Part shown: positions 1 to 8,282 of the stretch, one piece after another
Layout of the letters: each line of letters begins with the position of its first letter
Position numbering within the stretch: the first letter of the stretch is position 1
Origin: an uncultured Porphyromonadaceae bacterium
GTDB lineage: Bacteria > Bacteroidota > Bacteroidia > Bacteroidales > Muribaculaceae
Length of the DNA stretch: 64,000 bases
NCBI GenBank assembly: GCA_947175425.1
Contig: CAMWMR010000007.1
Coordinates: 1-64,000 of the forward strand
Direction of reading: 5' to 3'
Translations under genes and position numbers: made by a program
The notes under the pieces: model-generated
Told to the model about the DNA's origin: nothing
Database searches by the model: none
Seen by the model: the letters and a program-made list of their open reading frames with translations, nothing else

Positions 1-22
1 TTGAATTTTGGTTATGAGGGAG

Positions 23-58
23 GTGCGTTACTGTGAAGTAGCGCACTTTCATTTTTTT
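23..58 (+). terminator. Rho-independent terminator of a gene left of the window
   Basis: A 10-bp stem (23-32 with 37-46, including a G-T pair) closes a GTGA loop and is followed by a T-rich run to 58. It probably ends the transcription unit left of the window, since the lpxA promoter begins just after it. Confidence 0.65.
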
Positions 59-79
59 CATAGCAATTTTGCCTGCGGA

Positions 80-111
80 TTTGTTTCTTTTTAAAATACT
101 GCTTAATTTTG
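80..111 (+). promoter_or_regulatory. Bacteroidetes-type promoter of lpxA
   Basis: TTTG at 80-83 and TAATTTTG at 104-111 are 20 nt apart. This matches the -33/-7 consensus (TTTG, TAnnTTTG) of the Bacteroides primary sigma factor. The start codon is 33 nt downstream, so this gene appears to have its own promoter. Confidence 0.75.
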
Positions 112-144
112 AAGCAGGAAAATTCACTCTAAAACTTAATCGCC

Positions 145-933
145 ATGATAAGCCCTTTAGCCTACGTCGACCCGAAAGCCAAAATAGGCAACGACGTTAC
201 AATCCATCCCTTTGCATATATCGATGCCGATACCGTTATCGGCGACGGCTGTGAAATTATGCCGTATGCCTCTGTAATACACGGCACTACACTTGGCAAA
301 GGTGTTAAAGTATACCAAGGTGCAATTGTGGGAGCCGACCCTCAGGATTTCCGTTGGAAAGGAAACCCGTCGTTCTGTTTTGTAGGCGAAAATACGGTTA
401 TACGCGAACATGTGATTATTAACCGGGGAATATACTCCCAGGGAGGTACGTCTGTCGGTGCCGAGTGTTTTGTATTTGCCGACAGCCACATCGGACACGA
501 CAGCCACATTGCCGACAAATGCGTTGTCGGAAACAGCGTTAACATTGCCGGTGATGTCACAATCGACTCCGGAACAATTCTATCGTCTAACGTTGTGGTT
601 CACGAAAAAAGCCGTATAGGAGCTTTTGTCCTGATTAAAGGAGGTACTCGAATAAGCTCCAATGTGCCGCCTTTCGTAATTATGGCGCACAACCCGATTA
701 GCTACTATGGCGTAAACGCAGTGATAATGCGCAAACACGGAGGTTTCACCGAGGAAGAAATCGACGATGTGGCAAAGGCTTACCGTCATATTTACCAGTG
801 CTCAACTTCGCTTTTTAATGCGCTCAAACGCATTGAAGCCGATATAGAGGATACGCCCGTAAGAGCCGAAATTATTCGATTCATACGCGAAAACAACCTC
901 AAAATTGCCGGCGACCGTTTCGATATGGATTAA
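145..933 (+). CDS. lpxA: acyl-ACP--UDP-N-acetylglucosamine O-acyltransferase (LpxA)
   Basis: Catalyses the first step of lipid A synthesis in the cytoplasm, transferring a 3-hydroxyacyl chain from ACP to UDP-GlcNAc. The first ~185 residues are hexapeptide repeats of a left-handed beta-helix (IGNDVTI, IGDGCEI, VGNSVNI and others). The active-site segment SHIGHD gives His115 and His118; His118 lines up with catalytic His125 of E. coli LpxA. The C-terminal part (ISYYGVN, then a helical tail) is the LpxA acyl-carrier-binding domain. 262 aa is the usual length. It has its own promoter and no other lipid A gene beside it, although in many Bacteroidetes lpxA follows a fused lpxC-fabZ gene, so this could be a second LpxA-type paralogue. 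Acyl-chain specificity cannot be read here. Confidence 0.88.
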   Translation: MISPLAYVDPKAKIGNDVTIHPFAYIDADTVIGDGCEIMPYASVIHGTTLGKGVKVYQGAIVGADPQDFRWKGNPSFCFVGENTVIREHVIINRGIYSQGGTSVGAECFVFADSHIGHDSHIADKCVVGNSVNIAGDVTIDSGTILSSNVVVHEKSRIGAFVLIKGGTRISSNVPPFVIMAHNPISYYGVNAVIMRKHGGFTEEEIDDVAKAYRHIYQCSTSLFNALKRIEADIEDTPVRAEIIRFIRENNLKIAGDRFDMD

Positions 934-1229
934 TCCCCGGCACTTCACAAAATGATTGTAAAAATTTATTAGCCAATGATATAGAATTAATTATCCACAT
1001 ATAATGAAGTGTTTGCTTCTTGACTGACGTATTCTGAAAAATCGCCAATTTAACAGCAATATCCGTCGCAGCAAGAGGGAAATGCTTGCACCATCAGGTG
1101 TAGGCCTTTTCTTGTTGTACGGATACAGGCGTTTGGCGATGCCCTCGGAATAGCAACAGGAAATGCTTACGCCTCTTTTTACTTTATAGGGTTTCTGAAC
1201 AATGTGGACATTATTGCTTTTTTAATATT
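934..1229. other. intergenic stretch holding a coding-like, possibly decayed segment
   Basis: No complete gene is visible. From about 1054 to 1233 one plus-strand frame stays open without any usable start codon and ends in a TGA that overlaps the ATG of the next gene (ATGA at 1230-1233). A second frame is open over part of the same bases. The string GGAAATGCTT occurs twice (about 1078 and 1159). It could be a gene remnant or a dispersed intergenic element; nothing here supports a functional protein. Confidence 0.35.
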
Positions 1230-2303
1230 ATGACTTCAAAAAACTTCAACGACACGGACAATTTCTCCTTCGCACATGCGGATGCGGAGGAGAATAACTC
1301 CCGTTCCGGAATCTTTCCGGCTTGGACAGGCGCCTACAACAGGCTGCAGCGGCAATCTGTCGGCGACAACACCGCCGAAGATGCGACAAAAGCGCTCGAT
1401 GCTTTGATGAAAGCAGCCGAACACGGAAACAAGTCTGCAATGATTAACGGGTTCGACATTCTTTGGCAGGCCGGCGAGCACGAAAAGGCGCTCCAATGGC
1501 TCGAATTCGTCAACAAGCTGATGCTCAAAAACGTGAAATGCCTCTGGAACGAGGCCATGCTCCACTTTTTCGGCAATGAAATTGCAGGCTCGCCCGTCAA
1601 AAAGGACAAGCTCAAAGCCCTGCATATACTTCAGTACATTGTGGAACACTACTACGATTTCAAGGACAACGACGAGCTCCACGTAGTACAAAAAGCATAT
1701 ATTTTCATGCTCAAGCACAGCGTACACGAGTGCGGAGCATTGCCGTTGTGCTCTTACGAATTGTGGAAAGCCGGACGACGCGACAATTCCGAAAATTACT
1801 CCGAGACAGGGCTGCGCTGGTGCCGGGCACTCCAAAAATGCCGCGAGTTGCCCGACGGTATAGGTGCCGGACGAATAGTTTTCAACTGCCTCGACGAACT
1901 GTACATGGACGATATGTGGCTGCTTGAGCACGATGCAGCCGATACTTGCGGTTTTTTTGTGCGAAAAGGCGAAAAGAATCGTACACTCGACGGTGCTGTA
2001 CGCGCCTCGGTTGGATGTATGGGCGCATGGCAGTCCTATCTGTTCCTGTCCTCGGTACGCATAAAAAATCCGGGAAAAAGACCCGTGTTCTCTTCCGCCT
2101 CGCTTGCCGAAAAGCCGGCGCTCCCCGAAAACTACAAAATCGAGCCCTCGGTCATGCCACAGACGGGCGAGCGCAACAGCTTTGTAATTGAATGCACATG
2201 GCTTGGCGACGACCAAAGCCTGTTCCGCGAAAAATCGGTAATACGCTTCGATTCCGCCGCCGGAATCCCCGTAATGCACGTCCTCTCACAGGAAAGCATA
2301 TAA
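1230..2303 (+). CDS. hypothetical protein with Sel1/TPR-like helical repeats
   Basis: I do not recognise this 357-aa protein. It has no signal peptide or membrane segment, so it should be cytoplasmic. Residues ~50-130 contain Ala-rich paired helices (ALDALMKAAEHGN, then a run with AGEHEKALQWLEF) that look like Sel1/TPR repeats. The C-terminal ~100 residues look like a beta-rich domain with no motif I know. Sel1 proteins are usually protein-interaction scaffolds; that is family knowledge, not evidence of function here. The long opposite-strand reading frame over the same bases is a codon-bias shadow. A two-way hairpin terminator follows. Confidence 0.6.
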   Translation: MTSKNFNDTDNFSFAHADAEENNSRSGIFPAWTGAYNRLQRQSVGDNTAEDATKALDALMKAAEHGNKSAMINGFDILWQAGEHEKALQWLEFVNKLMLKNVKCLWNEAMLHFFGNEIAGSPVKKDKLKALHILQYIVEHYYDFKDNDELHVVQKAYIFMLKHSVHECGALPLCSYELWKAGRRDNSENYSETGLRWCRALQKCRELPDGIGAGRIVFNCLDELYMDDMWLLEHDAADTCGFFVRKGEKNRTLDGAVRASVGCMGAWQSYLFLSSVRIKNPGKRPVFSSASLAEKPALPENYKIEPSVMPQTGERNSFVIECTWLGDDQSLFREKSVIRFDSAAGIPVMHVLSQESI

Positions 2304-2305
2304 AA

Positions 2306-2331
2306 AAGAGGCTGTGCACGCACAGCCTCTT
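2306..2331. terminator. bidirectional terminator between convergent genes
   Basis: A near-perfect inverted repeat (AAGAGGCTGTG with its complement around a 4-nt loop) lies between the stop of the Sel1-like gene and the stop of the minus-strand lipoprotein gene. It is flanked by A and T tracts, so it can serve both directions. Confidence 0.75.
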
Positions 2332-2351
2332 AAAATCGTATATAGCAATTA

Positions 2352-3494
2352 TTATTTTGCTACGAATGCAATGTGGCCCGGGATGTCGCCGGTTGTTGTG
2401 TGCCAGCGGAGATTGCCGTTCTTGTCAAAGTAGAACAGCTCGCCCGACGATACATAATTCTTTGCATCGGTAACAATTATGTCGCCTGTGCAGGGATTTA
2501 CGGCAATGGCATAGGGAGTCTGGATTTCGGCCTGTCCGGCTGCAGAGAGGAAGCTTTCGGGATAGAAGGTATAGCCGTTTTCCAGAGGAGCAATGCTGTT
2601 GAAGTTGTATGTCGCCTGCCAGTTTGCATCCCATGTGGTGCCGTAGAAACGGAAATAGCCGTCGCCATAGGCGATGTTGGCGCAGGGAGCGTCGATTGTT
2701 GCGTCGGCGGCATACTTGCCGTCGGCCTGTTTGGTAAAGCGCATAATCTGCGAGGGGATGTCGGCGTAGTTGCCGCGGGTGGTGACGTAGAGGTTGTTGT
2801 AGGGGTCCATGCGCAGGTGGTGCATGTTTACGCCGGCTTCGATTTTATATTCCACCGACATGCTGTTGAGGTCTACCACCGAAATTGTGGTGTCGTAGTC
2901 GGGAGCCTGGAACTGTCCGGAGTTCGCAACATAAAGCTTGTCGCCGTCAACAACAAGTTCTTCGGGCTGGAGACCTACGCTCACAGTGCCTGTAACGGTG
3001 AGGTTTTCGGTGTTGAAGCGAATTACCGAGCCGTTATCGCCGTTGCCGCCTACAAAGCTGCTCACATAAGCGTTGCCTTTGTCGTCGAAAGCAATGTAGC
3101 GGGGCGAGTTAATGTTCACCTGGCCGATGCGTTCGGCAGTAAGGGCGTTGCACACTTCCACTTTGTGGCTGCCGTTGACAACAATATAGAGCTTGTCGCC
3201 GTGTACGGCTATATCGTTGCCCACATCGCCCAGTTCAAGAACAACGTTAGGATTGGCCTGCGCGTATACGTTGCGGGCATAGGTGCAGGTGAGATAATCG
3301 TAATAGTCGAGGGTACATTTGTTTTGGCCCATGTTGCCTTCGTTAAGCACGTAGAAACCGCGCATGTTGCCGCCGGCATCGGGTTTTTCGTTCTCGATTT
3401 TCACGCCTTCGTATTGAGGAGTTACATCGTCCTCGGCGCAAGAAAAGAGCAGTGTGGCGCAACAAGCGGCCATAAAGAGGTGTTTTGCAGTCAT
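2352..3494 (-). CDS. surface lipoprotein, YncE/DUF5074-like beta-propeller
   Basis: A 380-aa lipoprotein. The signal peptide ends in a lipobox (LLFSC, Cys19) followed by acidic AEDD, the Bacteroidetes pattern for export to the cell surface. The rest is a series of propeller-blade repeats: a blade with VVNGSHKVEVCN, one with YVSSFVGGNG, one with LYVANSGQ, and a C-terminal TGDIIVTDAKN. This resembles YncE/DUF5074 lipoproteins. In Bacteroides the B12-binding lipoprotein BtuG belongs to this group and is about this size, but no btuB receptor gene or cobalamin riboswitch is visible here, so ligand and function remain open. It is monocistronic and diverges from the S24 regulator gene. Confidence 0.75.
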   Translation of the reverse strand: MTAKHLFMAACCATLLFSCAEDDVTPQYEGVKIENEKPDAGGNMRGFYVLNEGNMGQNKCTLDYYDYLTCTYARNVYAQANPNVVLELGDVGNDIAVHGDKLYIVVNGSHKVEVCNALTAERIGQVNINSPRYIAFDDKGNAYVSSFVGGNGDNGSVIRFNTENLTVTGTVSVGLQPEELVVDGDKLYVANSGQFQAPDYDTTISVVDLNSMSVEYKIEAGVNMHHLRMDPYNNLYVTTRGNYADIPSQIMRFTKQADGKYAADATIDAPCANIAYGDGYFRFYGTTWDANWQATYNFNSIAPLENGYTFYPESFLSAAGQAEIQTPYAIAVNPCTGDIIVTDAKNYVSSGELFYFDKNGNLRWHTTTGDIPGHIAFVAK

Positions 3495-3596
3495 GTGATT
3501 TTTTGTCAGTTTTTTAATTTCGGGCGCAAATATAATGCTTTATGTCCGATGTGGCGTGTACACATATCCTAAAAATCAATAAAAAAATCGTCAGAG

Positions 3597-3627
3597 TTGT
3601 GCAATATCAATTATTATTGTATTTTTG
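3597..3627 (+). promoter_or_regulatory. promoter of the S24 regulator operon
   Basis: TTG at 3597-3599 and TATTTTTG at 3620-3627 are 20 nt apart, matching the Bacteroidetes -33/-7 pair. The start codon is about 40 nt downstream. Confidence 0.6.
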
Positions 3628-3668
3628 CACCTGAATAACAGCGTTTAACCCACATTAATTTCCTGAAT

Positions 3669-4349
3669 ATGGATAATCTGGAAACTCCTGCCCCTACGGC
3701 TACCGTAGTAGAGCGCATAAAGTACCTCATCCGTCTCACACGCCAGACTCAGGCGGGTTTCGGAAAGCAGGTGGGTGTCGACCCCGCCACTATGTCGAGA
3801 GTAATGAGCGGCAAAGGGCGTGTAACCGATTCGTTCATAAACCGTATTGTCGTTAACATGAACGTTTCCAAGGACTGGCTGGTTAACGGAACCGACGTTC
3901 CTTTCCCGCGCAGCTCCGGCAATCGTTCCAAAGAGTCCGACCGTCCTGCCGGTGCTCCGGTATACAACATCGACGTTACCGCCGGCACAACGCCGCTGAG
4001 CCGTATGTTCACCGAGGAACACATTGCAGGCTTTGTCAATCTTCCCGGAATTAACCCCGAACTGCCGATTGTGCGCGTGAGCGGCAACTCAATGGCTCCG
4101 AGGCTGGCTCCCGGCTGCTATATTTCAATACGTCCCATGGCTCCCGACGCGCCTTTGGCGTGGGGACAGATTTATGTTGTGGTGCTCCCCGATTTCCGCC
4201 TTGTAAAATACGTGCGCCGAAATCCCGACCCCTCCAAGGTTACTCTCCACAGCGAGAATCCCGACTACGACGATATTGAAATAAACCGTTCCGACATTGA
4301 GGGATTATACCTTGTGGAGAATGTTATAAACCATGACTTCCTCACGTAA
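3669..4349 (+). CDS. XRE/S24 LexA-like transcriptional regulator
   Basis: A 226-aa repressor-type regulator. Residues ~12-75 form an XRE helix-turn-helix ([20 protein letters not shown]). Residues ~100-226 form an S24/LexA-type autoprotease domain. GNSMAPRL supplies the nucleophile Ser141 and RLVKYVRR the general base Lys180. An Ala105-Gly106 pair lies where self-cleavage would occur in the LexA/CI family. The dyad is intact, so RecA-stimulated self-cleavage is plausible. Its 3' end overlaps rnhB by 17 nt, so the two are translationally linked. The regulon cannot be read from the sequence. A phage origin is possible, but no phage gene is nearby and the composition matches the neighbours. Confidence 0.85.
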   Translation: MDNLETPAPTATVVERIKYLIRLTRQTQAGFGKQVGVDPATMSRVMSGKGRVTDSFINRIVVNMNVSKDWLVNGTDVPFPRSSGNRSKESDRPAGAPVYNIDVTAGTTPLSRMFTEEHIAGFVNLPGINPELPIVRVSGNSMAPRLAPGCYISIRPMAPDAPLAWGQIYVVVLPDFRLVKYVRRNPDPSKVTLHSENPDYDDIEINRSDIEGLYLVENVINHDFLT

Positions 4350-4962
4350 GCCCTTTGTGCCGCTGCCGGCGTGCAACACCCCGGGATGTATGGAGGCGGG
4401 CTGCGACGAGGCCGGGCGAGGCTGTCTTGCCGGGCCGGTTTTTGCCGCCGCCGTAATCCTGCCCGACGATTTTTCGCACCCCTGGCTTAACGATTCCAAG
4501 CAGCTGAGCGAGAAACGCCGCATGGCCTTGCGCGATATAATAAAAGCCGAAGCTGTGGCATGGGCTGTGGCTTCGGTGAGTGCCGAAGAAATCGACCGCG
4601 TGAACATACTCCGCGCCTCCATTTTGGCAATGCACCGCGCTTTGGATGCCCTTGAGGTGCGTCCCGGAGCGGTTATTGTGGACGGAAACCGTTTCATGCC
4701 TTACGGCGACACGCCATGGACAACTTTCGTGAAAGGTGACGGACGCTTTGCAAATATTGCCGCGGCATCCGTCCTTGCAAAAACCGAACGCGATTTGTTC
4801 ATGCTTGAGGCTCATTCGCAGTATCCGCAATATGCGTGGGACCGCAACAAAGGCTATCCCACAGCCGACCACCGCCGCGCAATAGCCGAATTCGGCGCTT
4901 CGCCGCTGCACCGCATGAGTTTCACGCTCCTGCCTCCCGTACAGTCGGAATTTGATTTTTGA
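4333..4962 (+). CDS. rnhB: ribonuclease HII
   Basis: Cleaves RNA in RNA-DNA hybrids and nicks 5' of single misincorporated ribonucleotides to start ribonucleotide excision repair. The [11 protein letters not shown] motif gives Asp25 and Glu26. Asp117 in IVDGNR is the third acidic residue, and the conserved SVLAKTERD and YPT segments follow. The length (209 aa) is normal. The start overlaps the S24 regulator by 17 nt. The first ~20 residues before the catalytic core are poorly conserved, so a slightly later start is possible. Pairing of a genome-maintenance enzyme with an SOS-type regulator is suggestive, but only by position. Confidence 0.93.
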   Translation: MTSSRKPFVPLPACNTPGCMEAGCDEAGRGCLAGPVFAAAVILPDDFSHPWLNDSKQLSEKRRMALRDIIKAEAVAWAVASVSAEEIDRVNILRASILAMHRALDALEVRPGAVIVDGNRFMPYGDTPWTTFVKGDGRFANIAAASVLAKTERDLFMLEAHSQYPQYAWDRNKGYPTADHRRAIAEFGASPLHRMSFTLLPPVQSEFDF

Positions 4963-5000
4963 AATCCTCTCAAAATCGTAACATCATTCAAAAGTATAAA

Positions 5001-6272
5001 ATGAAACAGCAAATTCCCGTGCTGCTGCTCACCGGTTATCTGGGCAGCGGCAAAACGACACTGCTGAACCGCATACTCACAAACGAGCGCGGCATACGCT
5101 TTGCCGTCATTGTAAACGACCTTGGCGAAGTGAACATCGACGCTTCTCTCATCCAGAAAGGCGGAGTTGTAGGGAAAAAGGACCAAGGCGACCTTGTGGC
5201 CCTGCAGAACGGCTGCATATGCTGTACCCTCAAAATGGACCTCGTGGAGCAGCTTGCCGATATTTCACGCACCGGCAAGTTCGATTATATTGTGATTGAG
5301 GCGTCGGGTATATGCGAACCCGCTCCTATTGCACAGACCATATGCACAATACCTTCGCTTGCCGGCGAGTTCGGCGACGCTCCGCTGCCCGTGTTGGACT
5401 GCATTGTGACCGTTGTGGACGCCTTGCGCATGAAACATGAGTTCGGCTGCGGCGATGCGCTGTCGTCGGAGAATCTCACCGAGGACGATATCGAGAACCT
5501 GATTATTGAGCAGATTGAATTCTGCAACATGATTCTGCTCAATAAAATCGATGAGGTTACGCCCGAGGAAGTCGCTCATATCAAAGCAATTATACGTGCC
5601 TTGCAGCCCAAAGCCCGCATTGTGGAATGCAATTACTGCGATGTGCCCCTGGCGGAACTGCTGAACACGCACATGTTCGATTTTGAGGATGTGGCCACTT
5701 CGGCAGCCTGGATTCATGAAATAGAAAAAGCTCCGAGCGCTGAGGAAGAGGAGGAAGCTCACCACGAGCATCATCACGACCATGAGCATGCCCATGAACA
5801 CGAGCACGAACATCATCATGACCACGATGACGAGTGCGACCACGATGCCGCTCATTGCCATAATCCTCATTGTCATCATCACCACCACCACGGCGAAGGC
5901 GAGGCCGAGGAATACGGCATTGGAACTTTTGTGTACTATCGCCGCAAAGGATTCGATATTAACAAGTTCGACCACTTTATTGCCACTCAATGGCCAAAGA
6001 GTGTAATCCGTGCCAAGGGCGTGCTGTACTTCAAGCACAATCCCGATATGTCGTACCTGTTCGAGCAGGCCGGTGTGCAGAAAAAACTCACCGAGGCCGG
6101 TTACTGGTTTGCCACAGCTCCCGCCGAGGAACTCGAGCAGCTCATGCGCGACGAGCCGGGACTTGCCCGCGACTGGGACGAAACCTACGGCGACCGTATG
6201 GTTAAGCTTGTTTTCATAGGCCGGAACATGGACCGCGAGGCTATTTCCGAGGCGCTTGACAAGTGCATGTAA
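5001..6272 (+). CDS. CobW/COG0523-family metal-chaperone GTPase with His-rich loop
   Basis: A G3E-family P-loop GTPase, expected to deliver zinc or another transition metal to client proteins in the cytoplasm. Residues 12-20 (GYLGSGKTT) are the P-loop, CICC at 72-75 is the signature metal site, and NKID at 181-184 is the guanine-specificity motif. Residues ~254-297 are a histidine-rich loop with about two dozen His plus Cys and acidic residues. The C-terminal CobW domain follows. I chose the ATG at 5001: the frame extends upstream only from a TTG inside rnhB, and the family begins just before the P-loop. With 39 nt to rnhB it is probably cotranscribed. The metal is not determinable here; no zinc-regulator site was recognised. 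Confidence 0.88.
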   Translation: MKQQIPVLLLTGYLGSGKTTLLNRILTNERGIRFAVIVNDLGEVNIDASLIQKGGVVGKKDQGDLVALQNGCICCTLKMDLVEQLADISRTGKFDYIVIEASGICEPAPIAQTICTIPSLAGEFGDAPLPVLDCIVTVVDALRMKHEFGCGDALSSENLTEDDIENLIIEQIEFCNMILLNKIDEVTPEEVAHIKAIIRALQPKARIVECNYCDVPLAELLNTHMFDFEDVATSAAWIHEIEKAPSAEEEEEAHHEHHHDHEHAHEHEHEHHHDHDDECDHDAAHCHNPHCHHHHHHGEGEAEEYGIGTFVYYRRKGFDINKFDHFIATQWPKSVIRAKGVLYFKHNPDMSYLFEQAGVQKKLTEAGYWFATAPAEELEQLMRDEPGLARDWDETYGDRMVKLVFIGRNMDREAISEALDKCM

Positions 6273-6291
6273 ACACTTTAAATACACTCAT

Positions 6292-6338
6292 AAAAAGGTT
6301 GTTTATGCTATAAAGTTGGCATAAACAGCCTTTTTTCT
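6292..6338 (+). terminator. terminator after the CobW-family gene
   Basis: GGTTGTTTATGC pairs with GCATAAACAGCC (one G-T pair), flanked by A5 upstream and T6 downstream. Confidence 0.85.
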
Positions 6339-6368
6339 TGTGCTATACCCAAGTTTTTTGTAATTTTG
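6337..6368 (+). promoter_or_regulatory. promoter of the AraC-family gene
   Basis: CTTG at 6337-6340 (one base off TTTG) and TAATTTTG at 6361-6368 are separated by 20 nt. The start codon lies 44 nt downstream. Confidence 0.55.
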
Positions 6369-6412
6369 GAGAGTTTTGCCCGTTGTGAATATCGGGAACT
6401 ATTATAACCTAA

Positions 6413-7309
6413 ATGAATCAGAACAATACAAATGATTATTCGCTGCTCCGCAATATGGCCACCGAATTCAGTTGCTTAGAAGGCAACTGCGGTTTTGCCC
6501 ATATTGCCAGCGACCTTACTTATATTCCGGAGCAGGTGCGCAATCAGCGCCATCGTATCGAAGGCACTGTTATATTGATTCTTGTCAAAGGCAAGCTTAC
6601 TGCACAGCTTGATACCGACGAATACGAAATGGAAGCCCCTGCAGCAGTTGTGCTGCATCACGGTTCTTCCCTTCAGATTCAATGTAGCAACGAGGAGCCG
6701 GTAGATGCATATATACTTGCGTTTTCCCCGCAGTTTATTCAGGAGATAAATATTTCGTTCACAGCTATTTCGGGCGAAGTGCTCATAAGCAACCGAGGAC
6801 CCATGCTTCCGCTGGAGGAACGCGAGGTGCCGCTGCTGCTGAGGTATCTGTCGCTTATCCACACATCAATGACCGACAGCCTTAATGTGCAGCTTACAAA
6901 GCACCTTGTGTCCAGCCTCAGCTCGGCCTTGTTCTACCAGCTCATGCAGCTGTTGTACAAGCGGGTGAACATTACAGGAACAAATGCTCCGCGCCGAAGC
7001 ACCTATGTGAGCGATTTTCTGAAGCTTGTGCAGGTTTATTTTACTACCGAGCGCTCGGTAAGTTTCTACGCCTCCAAGCTGCTTATTTCGCCAAAATATC
7101 TGTCCATGCTTGTAAAGGAGGCCACGGGGCGTTCGGCTACTCGCTGGATCGACCACTTTGTCATTACCGAGGCCAAGAATCTGTTGCGTTACTCGGGCAA
7201 GAATGTGCAGCAGATTGCCTATGAGCTGAATTTCTCCACGCAGTCGTCGTTCGGCAAGTATTTCAAGACAATAACGGGCATGTCGCCCACCGAATTCCAG
7301 AAATCGTAA
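6413..7309 (+). CDS. AraC-family transcriptional regulator
   Basis: A 298-aa regulator. Residues ~1-170 are a cupin-like sensory domain and ~200-296 the two-helix-turn-helix AraC DNA-binding domain. The second HTH carries the family signature: QQIAYELNFSTQSSFGKYFK followed by TGMSPTEFQ. There is no signal peptide or membrane segment. The last base of its stop codon is the first base of the next gene's ATG, so the two are cotranscribed and coupled, and it may control that glycosyltransferase. The effector is unknown. Confidence 0.88.
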   Translation: MNQNNTNDYSLLRNMATEFSCLEGNCGFAHIASDLTYIPEQVRNQRHRIEGTVILILVKGKLTAQLDTDEYEMEAPAAVVLHHGSSLQIQCSNEEPVDAYILAFSPQFIQEINISFTAISGEVLISNRGPMLPLEEREVPLLLRYLSLIHTSMTDSLNVQLTKHLVSSLSSALFYQLMQLLYKRVNITGTNAPRRSTYVSDFLKLVQVYFTTERSVSFYASKLLISPKYLSMLVKEATGRSATRWIDHFVITEAKNLLRYSGKNVQQIAYELNFSTQSSFGKYFKTITGMSPTEFQKS

Positions 7310-8226
7310 TGTCGGCGCGTCTTTCCATAATCATACCCGTATATAACCGCGAGGGTATTGTTCTGCGCACGCTGGAGAGCGTGGAAAGGCAGACACTGCG
7401 GCCTCTCAAGCTTATTCTTGTTGACAACGGCAGCAAAGACGGTACTCTCGCTGTTCTCGAACAGTGGCGGCAGGAGCATGCTGCGCCCGGTTTTGAGGTG
7501 GAGGTGTACTCGGAGCCTGTGCCGGGTGCCTGCGCCGCCCGCAACAAGGGGTTGCAGATGGCCGATACGGAGTTTGTGATGTTCTTCGACAGCGACGATG
7601 AGATGACTCCCGATCATGCCCGGGATATGCTCGAGGCGCTGGAACGTCCGTCGCGGCCGGATATAGTGGGGCGTGATGTAAGTATTTGTTTTCCCAAAGG
7701 TGTGAAAATCAAGAGGTTTTACACCCGTAATGTGTTGTGGCACAATCTTATGCAGGGCTCTATGGCTACGCCGATGTATGCTGCCCGAACCGAGCTTTTT
7801 CGCCGTGCGGGAGGCTGGGACAACAGCGTAATGGCGTGGAACGATATAGAGCTTGGCACGCGCCTGTTGGCGCTGTCGCCCCGCATAGAGCGAATAGCCG
7901 GTGCGAGCGGAGTGCTTGTGCATCCAACCGAACAGTCGATAACGGGTACGCGTCTGTCGGCACACCCCGAATATCGCCCGCATTCGCTGGATACAATCGA
8001 GAGCAATCTCAAGTTATCTCGTCAACAACGCTTTGTGCGTCTTCGGCGTGCACATCTTGCGGGAATTTATGGCGCAGAGGGAGCCGCTGCCGAGGCTGAG
8101 AAGCTTCTTGGCGTAGCCCTCGCAGGAGAGCCGTCGGCCTTCTACCGCCTGTTGTTTCGCCTTACCGCGGCGCTTACGCGGCGTCGCATTCCCGGGGCAC
8201 TTCGTCTTTTCCGAATATTTTTTTGA
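7309..8226 (+). CDS. family 2 glycosyltransferase
   Basis: A GT-A-fold sugar transferase using nucleotide sugars. The N-terminus LSIIIPVYNREG is the GT2 opening and VDNGSKDGT the nucleotide-binding turn; DSDD (94-97) holds the metal-binding DxD motif. The last ~40 residues are basic and hydrophobic (RRRIPGALRLFRIFF), which may anchor the protein to the inner face of the membrane. It is not part of a polysaccharide locus; the only partner is the coupled AraC gene. Substrate and acceptor are unknown. It ends at a bidirectional terminator. Confidence 0.85.
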   Translation: MSARLSIIIPVYNREGIVLRTLESVERQTLRPLKLILVDNGSKDGTLAVLEQWRQEHAAPGFEVEVYSEPVPGACAARNKGLQMADTEFVMFFDSDDEMTPDHARDMLEALERPSRPDIVGRDVSICFPKGVKIKRFYTRNVLWHNLMQGSMATPMYAARTELFRRAGGWDNSVMAWNDIELGTRLLALSPRIERIAGASGVLVHPTEQSITGTRLSAHPEYRPHSLDTIESNLKLSRQQRFVRLRRAHLAGIYGAEGAAAEAEKLLGVALAGEPSAFYRLLFRLTAALTRRRIPGALRLFRIFF

Positions 8227-8238
8227 AAGTATACAAAA

Positions 8239-8264
8239 AAAGGGGCTGCATTTGCAGCCCCTTT
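8239..8264. terminator. bidirectional terminator between the GT2 and inositol-phosphate synthase genes
   Basis: A perfect 12-bp inverted repeat (AAAGGGGCTGCA, 2-nt centre, complement) with A and T tracts on either side, between two convergent stop codons. Confidence 0.85.
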
Positions 8265-8282
8265 CGGTTATGAGGGTGGCGC

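Noticed and set aside
1236-2279. 347-aa minus-strand open frame opposite the Sel1-like gene
   Set aside because: Shadow of the plus-strand gene: no promoter, start or family character, and the plus strand gives a consistent protein with repeats.
2373-3572. 399-aa plus-strand open frame across the propeller lipoprotein gene
   Set aside because: Antisense shadow; its translation is a string of Val/Gly/Ala without domain signal, while the minus strand has a lipobox and propeller blades.
3495-3668. Cobalamin riboswitch upstream of the BtuG-like gene
   Set aside because: No B12-box-like conserved core in the 174 nt; only the divergent promoters are visible.
5760-5900. CAC/CAT-rich repeat considered as a noncoding microsatellite
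   Set aside because: It stays in frame in the CobW gene and matches the known metal-binding loop of that family.
5265-6287. 340-aa minus-strand frame across the CobW gene
   Set aside because: Its Val/Met-rich stretches are the complement of the His-rich loop. The plus strand has P-loop, CICC and NKID.
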